Shown: in pieces, positions 1 to 4,396 of the stretch | How positions within the stretch are numbered: position 1 is the stretch's first letter | Layout: the number at the start of each line of letters is the position of its first letter | Assembly: GCA_002391225.1 (NCBI GenBank) | Contig: DGRV01000009.1 | Coordinates: forward strand, 745 to 7,136 | Source: Christensenella sp. UBA4379 | Lineage (GTDB): Bacteria; Bacillota; Clostridia; Christensenellales; Aristaeellaceae | Direction: 5' to 3' | DNA: 6,392 nucleotides | Notes under the pieces: model-generated | The model's input: the letters and a program-made list of their open reading frames with translations, nothing else | What the model was told of the DNA's origin: nothing | Databases searched by the model: none | Made by a program: the position numbers and the translations under genes

Positions 1-1
1 C

Positions 2-127
2 GGGCACATTGGTCTGGGTGCTCCGCTCCAGCGGAATGGTGATGGGCGGCTGCTCCGTCGCGTGGATGTCACAGCTAAAGCCGAAGCCAATTTGTCTTTC
101 CTGTTCAGGGATTGCAGTAAATCCATT
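2..127 (-). other. Possible coding fragment running off the left edge, no start codon seen
   Basis: On the minus strand, one frame stays open from just after a TAA (128-130) to the window edge. Its translation looks protein-like, with stretches such as QIGFGFSCDIHATEQPP and ITIPLERSTQTNVP, and it has mostly G/C third codon positions. No ATG, GTG or TTG occurs before a GTG next to the edge, so I cannot give a start. An ATG at 124-126 opens a different frame that looks less protein-like. The fragment lies directly downstream of the carboxypeptidase terminator, in the same direction. It could be the 5' part of a gene with a rare start such as ATT (an AGGAAAG lies a few bases before one), the remnant of a broken gene, or an open frame by chance. 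I do not recognise the family. Confidence 0.25.
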
Positions 128-134
128 TTACTAC

Positions 135-177
135 AAAAGGGAGCTCTCGGCTACCTTTTCAGTAACCGAAAGCTCCC
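135..177 (-). terminator. Intrinsic terminator of the M32 carboxypeptidase gene
   Basis: An inverted repeat pairs 139-154 with 162-177 around a 7-base loop. On the minus strand it is a 16-bp stem with two G-U wobbles. On the + strand the same two positions are C-A mismatches, so the structure is fit only for minus-strand RNA. It is followed on the minus strand by UUUUGUAGU. It begins 45 bases after the carboxypeptidase stop codon. Confidence 0.85.
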
Positions 178-222
178 CAGATGGAAAAATACAATTCTAT
201 TTCACAGGATATTCAGAGCATG

Positions 223-1728
223 TTATAACGCATATACGTCCTTGACCTTGGCTTCCAGGTAATCCAGGTACACGTCCGGGTCAAAGGCTTCGCCGGAAAG
301 GGCGATGCTCAAGATCTCCCTGGGGGATTTGGAGCTTCCGTACTTCCAGATGTGCTCCCGGTTCCAGGCGTTCATCGGGGCGAAATCGCCGCGGGAGAGG
401 GCTTCGTCCACGTCGACGGTTTCCTTCATCTTGCGCAGGAACTGGGTGCCGTAGGCGCTTCCCAGGGCGTAGGAGGGGAAATAGCCGATGGCCCCAAAGG
501 ACCAATGGCTGTCCTGCAGGACGCCGCTGCGGTCGTCCGGCACCTCCACGCCCAGGTACTCTTTGTACATCCGGTTCCAGGCCGCAGGCAGGTCGTGCAC
601 GGCCAGGGCGCCGGCCATCAGCTGCTTTTCCAGCTCGTAGCGGATCATCACGTGAAGGCTGTAGGTCACCTCGTCCGCCTCGGTGCGGATCAGGGAAGGC
701 TGCACCCGGTTGACGGCCTTATATACGTCCTCCCAGGTGAAGCGGTCAAACTGGCCGGGGAAGAATTCGCACAGCTTCGGGAACAGGAAGCGGATAAAGG
801 CCTTGCTCCGGGCCAGGATGTTTTCGCAGAAGCGGCTCTGGCTTTCATGGATGCCCATGGACACCCCGCCGTCCAGCACGGTGTAGGCCAGGTCCTCCGC
901 CGAGCCTGTGTCGTACAGGGCGTGGCCGCCCTCGTGGATCACGCTGAACATGGAGCTGGACCAGTCGTCCGGATGATAATGGGTGGTGATCCTTTCGTCC
1001 AGGTGGGAGCCCAGGCTGGTGGTGAAGGGGTGCTCCGTGGTCGAAAGTCCCACGTGGTCCAGGTCCAGCCCCATCAGGTCCATCAGGTACAGGGCCAGGG
1101 CCTCCTGGTCGCCGTCCGGGAAGTCGCCGTGCAGGCAGGCGTCGTCCACCTGGGGCCGACGCTGGACGGCTTCGATCAGCGGCACCAGCCGGGCACGCAG
1201 GCGGCCGAAGAAGGCATCGCAGCTTTCCTTGCTGGCCCCCTCTTCGTACTCGTTCAGCCAGTAATCATAAGGGTCTTTGTCCGGCGCGGCGTAATGGGCA
1301 AAGCGCCTGGTCATCTCCACGACCTTGGTCAGATACGGCTCGAAGAGGGCGAAATCGGAGGTTTCCTTGGCCCGCACCCACACGTCCTGGGATTCGACCA
1401 TCAGCTTCTGGTACTCCGTATATTCCGCCATGGGAATCTTCTGCATGAAGCGGATGTCCTTGAGCAGCAGGTACACCATCCGCCGCTCCCGGTCCGTCAG
1501 TTCGTCCTTCTTTCCGTCCAGGAATTCCAGGAGGGACACCGTTTCTTCCCCGGTGGACAGCTTGTACACTTCCTCCGACAAAATGCCCATCGCGTGGCCG
1601 CGGTTGGCGGCCGTGCCCCGGGGGGCCGTGGTTTCCCCGTCATAGCTCAGAAGGCCCAGCGCGTGGTTGTACGCGCTCAGTTTTTCCTGCAATGCGAGCA
1701 GCTCCGCCCGCGCTTGTGTAAGTTCCAT
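223..1728 (-). CDS. M32 family metallocarboxypeptidase (carboxypeptidase Taq type)
   Basis: A cytoplasmic zinc-type peptidase that removes C-terminal amino acids from peptides (EC 3.4.17.19 family), probably in peptide turnover. The 501-residue product has the usual family length and its signatures in order: HPFTT (233-237), DERITT (244-249), the metal motif HEGGH (265-269, with E266 catalytic), HESQSR (294-299, with E295 the likely third metal ligand), IRTEADEVTY (347-356) and HWSFGAIGYFP (408-418). No signal peptide or membrane segment is visible. The frame is open further upstream to 1863. I place the start at 1728 because AAAGGA lies 6 bases before that ATG, the family's N-terminal helix begins there (MELTQARAEL), and a strong promoter at 1805-1833 would start transcription near 1798. 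The gene is transcribed alone, with its own terminator downstream. The family assignment is firm. The physiological substrate is unknown. Confidence 0.96.
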   Translation of the reverse strand: MELTQARAELLALQEKLSAYNHALGLLSYDGETTAPRGTAANRGHAMGILSEEVYKLSTGEETVSLLEFLDGKKDELTDRERRMVYLLLKDIRFMQKIPMAEYTEYQKLMVESQDVWVRAKETSDFALFEPYLTKVVEMTRRFAHYAAPDKDPYDYWLNEYEEGASKESCDAFFGRLRARLVPLIEAVQRRPQVDDACLHGDFPDGDQEALALYLMDLMGLDLDHVGLSTTEHPFTTSLGSHLDERITTHYHPDDWSSSMFSVIHEGGHALYDTGSAEDLAYTVLDGGVSMGIHESQSRFCENILARSKAFIRFLFPKLCEFFPGQFDRFTWEDVYKAVNRVQPSLIRTEADEVTYSLHVMIRYELEKQLMAGALAVHDLPAAWNRMYKEYLGVEVPDDRSGVLQDSHWSFGAIGYFPSYALGSAYGTQFLRKMKETVDVDEALSRGDFAPMNAWNREHIWKYGSSKSPREILSIALSGEAFDPDVYLDYLEAKVKDVYAL

Positions 1729-1743
1729 GCTTCGTCCTTTCCC

Positions 1744-1798
1744 GCGGCCGGCCGCTCCGCCCGCCGCGCATGAACTGTGGGGACAGGTGTTCCCCCAC
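1744..1798 (-). promoter_or_regulatory. Structured 5' leader of the carboxypeptidase mRNA
   Basis: The predicted leader of about 70 bases begins with a hairpin, GTGGGG pairing with CCCCAC (1777-1782 with 1793-1798), placed at the very 5' end of the RNA. It ends with a perfect 12-bp G+C palindrome, GCGGCCGGCCGC (1744-1755), just upstream of the Shine-Dalgarno site. A 5'-end hairpin may stabilise the message, and the palindrome may fold near the ribosome site. No known riboswitch class is recognisable. Both roles are inference. Confidence 0.4.
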
Positions 1799-1804
1799 TT
1801 TTTT

Positions 1805-1833
1805 ATCATACCATGAATAACCGGCTTTGTCGA
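1805..1833 (-). promoter_or_regulatory. Promoter of the M32 carboxypeptidase gene
   Basis: On the minus strand there is a -35 TCGACA (1828-1833, five of six matches to TTGACA), a 17-base spacer and a -10 TATGAT (1805-1810). The -10 is preceded by TGG, which makes an extended -10. The start point should lie near 1798. The -35 sits directly against the stop codon and T-tract of the preceding small unit. Confidence 0.8.
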
Positions 1834-1834
1834 T

Positions 1835-1954
1835 TTAAAAAACGGGGATGCGCGTTTCCGCACATCCCCTCACCGTATCGACAAAATGATACACCTCAAA
1901 TTCCCTGCCCGGCGGCATCTGATTGCCGCGTTCCCAGACCCGGCGCTCTTTCAT
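1835..1954 (-). CDS. 39-residue small ORF whose 3' end forms an intrinsic terminator
   Basis: An ORF of 39 codons plus TAA that begins MKERRVWERGNQMPPG, contains EFEVYHFVDTV and ends RIPVF. Evidence that it is real: an ATG 6 bases after a GGGGTGA ribosome site, a dedicated promoter with a perfect TATAAT, and third codon positions mostly G/C like its neighbours. The terminator hairpin (1844-1869) is built from the codons of roughly the last 11 residues. The TAA starts on the last base of the U-tract, so a terminated mRNA would end at or inside the stop codon. No signal peptide or membrane segment is seen. I do not recognise a family with certainty. The stretch around FEVYH recalls, from memory, the N-terminus of clostridial AraC-type regulators with a cupin domain, so this could be a truncated remnant. 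A leader peptide or a self-limiting small protein are alternatives. Confidence 0.5.
   Translation of the reverse strand: MKERRVWERGNQMPPGREFEVYHFVDTVRGCAETRIPVF
1837..1869 (-). terminator. Strong intrinsic terminator inside the small ORF
   Basis: On the minus strand, 1859-1869 pairs with 1844-1854 to give an 11-bp stem (one G-U) closed by a GAAA tetraloop, followed by G and six Ts (1837-1842). On the + strand the wobble becomes a C-A mismatch and no T-tract follows, so the direction is clear. It ends the small-ORF transcript and is also the first strong terminator downstream of the three-gene operon ending at 2058. It shields the carboxypeptidase promoter that begins four bases further on. 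Confidence 0.88.
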
Positions 1955-1960
1955 GGCGAT

Positions 1961-1967
1961 TCACCCC
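1961..1967 (-). promoter_or_regulatory. Ribosome binding site of the small ORF
   Basis: GGGGTGA on the minus strand matches seven of the eight bases of GGAGGTGA, the complement of the 16S rRNA 3' end. It lies 6 bases before the ATG at 1954. This site is the main reason to accept the ORF as translated. Confidence 0.65.
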
Positions 1968-1973
1968 GCTTTG

Positions 1974-1988
1974 TCCCTATTATAGGGA
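1974..1988. promoter_or_regulatory. 15-bp palindrome covering the -10 box of the small unit
   Basis: TCCCTAT-T-ATAGGGA is a perfect inverted repeat around one central base and encloses the whole TATAAT at 1979-1984. A protein bound here would block RNA polymerase, so it is a candidate repressor operator. The repressor is unknown. Confidence 0.4.
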
Positions 1989-2007
1989 AATTTTTACAAT
2001 AAAACAA
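1979..2007 (-). promoter_or_regulatory. Promoter of the small ORF
   Basis: On the minus strand there is a perfect -10 TATAAT (1979-1984), a 17-base A/T-rich spacer and a -35 TTGTTT (2002-2007, three of six matches). Transcription would begin near 1972, giving a leader of about 18 bases that holds only the ribosome site. It lies between the stop of the upstream operon (2058) and the small ORF, so the small unit can be expressed independently. Confidence 0.7.
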
Positions 2008-2057
2008 GTGCTTTGTTCCATTTACTGAAAAAATAGATGAATTGCCATTGAACAATA

Positions 2058-3476
2058 TTATTCGTTAAAACATATCCAATCGACGGACCAATCGTAGGCA
2101 GAAGGTTTGTTTTCCGTCAGATATTTCCGGGCGAACGTCAGGGCTTCTTCCCGGACGGCTTTGTCCGCAATTCCGTCAAGCGCCGGCAGCACGGCCGGAG
2201 ACAGCTTGACCAGGTATTCGTGGTCGAGGGTCATTTCCGCGGGAAAGCGGTTAAAGCGGTCGACGTTGAAGCCGGCGATCCACCGGGCCGGGCAGGAAAG
2301 ATTCAGCGCCGTCCAGCTGACCAAGGCCAGGACGGCCAGCTTTTTCCACGACCGGAAACCAGGCTTCAGACATCTTAGGAATACCGCCAGGATCGACAGG
2401 AAGATCATGAGCATTCCCCAGAGTGTCAGTACCCGAAGCAGGGATAAGCCGTATACCTGTATATACCGGAGCATCGACGCGGCAGCCAGGACCAGCAGCC
2501 CTTCTGTGAGCAGGCACAACAGCCCGGAAAGGATCCGGACGGCCTTGTGTTCCGTCCAGCGGATCACCAGCGTGATCACCGTCAGCGTGATCAGGGCAGC
2601 CGCTGTCAGCTGGAAAAAACCGCTCCGGGCATATTCAACCAGGGAACCGTCTTCCGCTCCGCCCAGCGTCCGCAGCCGGATAGCGATAAATAGACCATAC
2701 AGGGCGCACAGGCAGATCAGGAGCGGCATAACGCCCGCCGCTGGCACCGCCATCCCGGATGCCTGGCCCGGTTTTTCCGGATGATCAGCAGACATCAGCA
2801 GCGAAAAACAGCCCAGGCCCACCGCCAGCCCCAAAAAGAGACGGAGGAAAAAACTTCCGTCAAAGTGCAGCGCCCTGTCCGCTCCGCTGGCAAGGAAATC
2901 GCTGAAAGCCCTGTCCGCGCTGACCAGCAGAACCAGTATCACAATAAGCACCGGCAGGGAAATGAGCAGTCCAACCAGCCCGTCTGACAGCTGCCGCTGA
3001 TATTTTTGTCCCCTGAACAGACGAAACGGTCTGCCCCAGCTGCGGAACAGGTCAGGCAAGAAGGTTGAAAAAACCGTTTTCATTCCCTGCGCGCTGAAAG
3101 GGGATTCAGGCCACCGGCCTGTCAGGCAGCCCAGGCCGGCCGAAGCGGTCAATGCAATCAGGGGCAGATTCATCAGCCGCAGGGCATTCACCGAATACAG
3201 CCCGCCGCACAGCGCCAGCAGAATTGAAAGGCCCGTCAGCAGGATCCCCTCCCGGTCCTGCCTGAGGCGGCGCCGGTTCGCCGCCAGGAACGCGGCCGTT
3301 ATGCCCGCCCAGCTGACGGTCAGCCCGATGCCCGGCAAAGACAGGGCTTCGGCAAAAAACGTGTGCCCGAAAGCGTACCAGAGCCCGGCGCCCAGGCAGA
3401 ACGCCAGCACAGCCGTTTCCGCCCCGCTCATCCGCTCCTTCTCATAGGTCAAACACAGCGTCTGTTCACTCATCAT
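2058..3476 (-). CDS. DUF4153/DUF4173-type polytopic membrane protein
   Basis: A 472-residue integral membrane protein of unknown function. About ten to eleven hydrophobic segments are visible, at roughly 21-41, 47-66, 76-98, 102-120, 166-188, 211-228, 243-268, 285-305, 311-333, 340-367 and 379-396. The motif EYARSGFFQL (281-290) and the soluble tail after NVDRFNRF (404-411) are typical of the DUF4153/DUF4173 group. The frame is open upstream to 3506. I start at the first of two adjacent ATGs (3476; the second is at 3473) because GAGGG lies five bases before it. The start overlaps the last 11 bases of the HTH gene, so translation is probably coupled and the two are one operon. No strong terminator follows directly. 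The first is at 1837-1869. The tail is rich in charged residues and presumably cytoplasmic. No catalytic residues can be named. Confidence 0.82.
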   Translation of the reverse strand: MMSEQTLCLTYEKERMSGAETAVLAFCLGAGLWYAFGHTFFAEALSLPGIGLTVSWAGITAAFLAANRRRLRQDREGILLTGLSILLALCGGLYSVNALRLMNLPLIALTASAGLGCLTGRWPESPFSAQGMKTVFSTFLPDLFRSWGRPFRLFRGQKYQRQLSDGLVGLLISLPVLIVILVLLVSADRAFSDFLASGADRALHFDGSFFLRLFLGLAVGLGCFSLLMSADHPEKPGQASGMAVPAAGVMPLLICLCALYGLFIAIRLRTLGGAEDGSLVEYARSGFFQLTAAALITLTVITLVIRWTEHKAVRILSGLLCLLTEGLLVLAAASMLRYIQVYGLSLLRVLTLWGMLMIFLSILAVFLRCLKPGFRSWKKLAVLALVSWTALNLSCPARWIAGFNVDRFNRFPAEMTLDHEYLVKLSPAVLPALDGIADKAVREEALTFARKYLTENKPSAYDWSVDWICFNE

Positions 3477-3696
3477 CTTTTCCCTCTTCCTCAGGCCTGT
3501 CCTCATATACCAGGATATCTCCCGGCTGGCAATGAAGCGCCTGGCACAGGGCGTCCAGGGTGCTGAAGCGGATGGCCCGCGCCTTGCCCGTCTTGAGAAC
3601 GGAAAGATTTGCCATCGTGATGTTCACTTTGGCGCTTAATTCGGTCAGACTCATCTTCCGTCTGGCCAGCATGACATCCAGATCCACACGAATCAT
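3466..3696 (-). CDS. YozG-like Cro/C1-type helix-turn-helix regulator
   Basis: A 76-residue DNA-binding protein of the short XRE (Cro/C1) family like Bacillus YozG. It is nearly all one HTH domain: DVMLARRKMSLTELSAKV (7-24), then the recognition-helix region NITMANLSVLKTGKA (25-39), then IRFSTLDALCQALHCQPGDI (42-61), the hallmark end of this family. The acidic tail (EEEGKDDE) is unstructured. The start is set by TAGGAGGG, a strong ribosome site that overlaps the stop codon of the DUF2975 gene 12 bases upstream. Its 3' end overlaps the start of the DUF4153/4173-type gene. Regulators of this type are often encoded beside DUF2975 membrane proteins. The target is unknown. Control of its own operon is the natural guess, and repeats around the promoter at 4184-4287 are candidate sites. 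Confidence 0.93.
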   Translation of the reverse strand: MIRVDLDVMLARRKMSLTELSAKVNITMANLSVLKTGKARAIRFSTLDALCQALHCQPGDILVYEDRPEEEGKDDE

Positions 3697-3707
3697 CGGC
3701 CGCCCTC

Positions 3708-4160
3708 CTATACCGTCAGGTCATTTTCGTCCTGCAGATCCGCAGCCCGCCGCACCAGCCGGGACAGCACCCACGCCAGCGCTCCCAGGGCCGCGCTTGC
3801 CATGCACAAAAGGACAGCGACGACAGGCCACAAAAAGCCAAACACTCTCCCGGAGGGCGGAACAAAGGGAATCCCGCACAGCCAGAACACGGCCGCCGCC
3901 CAAAGCGTCCAGGCAATGCGGCCCAAATCTCGCCCGTTCTCCTGACTGAAGGAACGGTCCTCCCCGATCCGCCGGCAGATCAGAAAATACAACGCGAACG
4001 CTGCCAGATACAGCCCCAGCGCAATCGTCAAGTACACCGTCATCCCAGGGCTGGCCGCCGCCCCCATGGCAAACAGTGCCCAGAAATAGACGAACAGCAG
4101 CCCCGCAGCCGCCGTCCCTCCCGCGGCATACAGCACCAGCGTCAGCTTTCCATTCTTCAT
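3708..4160 (-). CDS. DUF2975 family four-helix membrane protein
   Basis: A 150-residue membrane protein with four hydrophobic segments (about 8-32, 40-62, 83-100, 108-133). The short loop RIGEDRSFSQENGRDL (64-79) and the C-terminal DLQDENDLTV (141-150) are both characteristic of DUF2975. The biochemical function is unknown. The frame is open to 4241, but the promoter at 4192-4220 would start transcription near 4185, which excludes the ATG at 4241 and leaves the one at 4187 without a leader. GGAGG lies 9 bases before the ATG at 4160, so that start is chosen. It is the first gene of the operon. The regulator gene follows after 11 bases, with its ribosome site inside this gene's stop region. This pairing is a common small module in Bacillota. 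Confidence 0.88.
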   Translation of the reverse strand: MKNGKLTLVLYAAGGTAAAGLLFVYFWALFAMGAAASPGMTVYLTIALGLYLAAFALYFLICRRIGEDRSFSQENGRDLGRIAWTLWAAAVFWLCGIPFVPPSGRVFGFLWPVVAVLLCMASAALGALAWVLSRLVRRAADLQDENDLTV

Positions 4161-4183
4161 GTTCTGCTTCCTCCCGTTCAGTT

Positions 4184-4266
4184 TCATTGGAAGCATAACA
4201 CAAGATTTATCGAATGTCAATAAATAATCATTGAAATACATTCATTTTATCATGCTTTTCATTGAA
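4184..4266. repeat. Three copies of TCATTGRA around the operon promoter
   Basis: TCATTGGA at 4184-4191, TCATTGAA at 4228-4235 and TCATTGAA at 4259-4266 share one orientation. They lie at the transcription start, just upstream of the -35, and further upstream. The middle copy also forms TCAAT-N8-ATTGA (4217-4221 with 4230-4234), which overlaps the -35. The region is A/T-rich, so chance copies are possible. As operator half-sites for the HTH protein of this operon they are candidates only. Confidence 0.3.
4192..4220 (-). promoter_or_regulatory. Promoter of the DUF2975-HTH-DUF4153/4173 operon
   Basis: On the minus strand there is a perfect -35 TTGACA (4215-4220), a 17-base spacer and a -10 TATGCT (4192-4197) with TGT before it, which makes an extended -10. 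Transcription would start near 4185, giving a leader of about 25 bases. This is one of the strongest promoters in the window by match. Confidence 0.85.
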
Positions 4267-4287
4267 TATCTTTCGGAATATCTTCCG
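4264..4287. repeat. Tandem 12-bp repeat upstream of the operon promoter
   Basis: GAATATCTTTCG (4264-4275) is followed at once by GAATATCTTCCG (4276-4287), with a single difference. The period is close to one helical turn, so two bound proteins would lie on the same face of the DNA. The centre lies about 90 bases upstream of the predicted start point, a usual place for an activator site. It lies between the LRR terminator and the operon promoter. Confidence 0.4.
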
Positions 4288-4306
4288 GGAATCGGGATGA
4301 TCATAT

Positions 4307-4336
4307 AAAAGAGCTGCCGCAAAGCAGCGCGGCAGC
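4307..4336 (-). terminator. Intrinsic terminator of the LRR protein gene
   Basis: A perfect 8-bp stem, GCTGCCGC with GCGGCAGC (4313-4320 with 4329-4336), encloses an 8-base loop. On the minus strand TC and four Ts follow (4307-4312). The + strand has no T-tract after the stem. It begins 60 bases after the LRR stop codon. Confidence 0.75.
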
Positions 4337-4396
4337 CTGGACGTTATTCATGATATTCATCCTATTATTGAACGAAGCAGCGGAATCCTGAGGTAT

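Noticed and set aside
9..262. Two overlapping + strand frames of 66-78 codons at the left edge.
   Set aside because: They run through the peptidase terminator and into the 3' end of its gene, have no ribosome site and show no protein-like pattern.
352..1773. A 473-codon open frame on the + strand opposite the carboxypeptidase gene.
   Set aside because: It is the mirror of a G+C-rich gene with clear family motifs; its translation is low in complexity, rich in H, V, Q and G, and shows no domain or ribosome site.
2020..2057. A weak ATTG/CAAT hairpin followed by T-rich sequence just after the operon's last stop codon, as a terminator.
   Set aside because: The stem is only 4 bp of A/T-rich pairs; the terminator at 1837-1869 is far stronger.
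2107..2784. A 225-codon + strand frame opposite the DUF4153/4173-type gene.
   Set aside because: The opposite strand encodes a coherent membrane protein in a tight operon. This frame has no promoter, ribosome site or recognisable domain.
3721..4203. A 160-codon minus-strand frame overlapping the DUF2975 gene in another phase.
   Set aside because: The DUF2975 frame has the family C-terminus, four membrane segments and a good ribosome site. The alternative is rich in G, C and R, as expected of a shifted frame.
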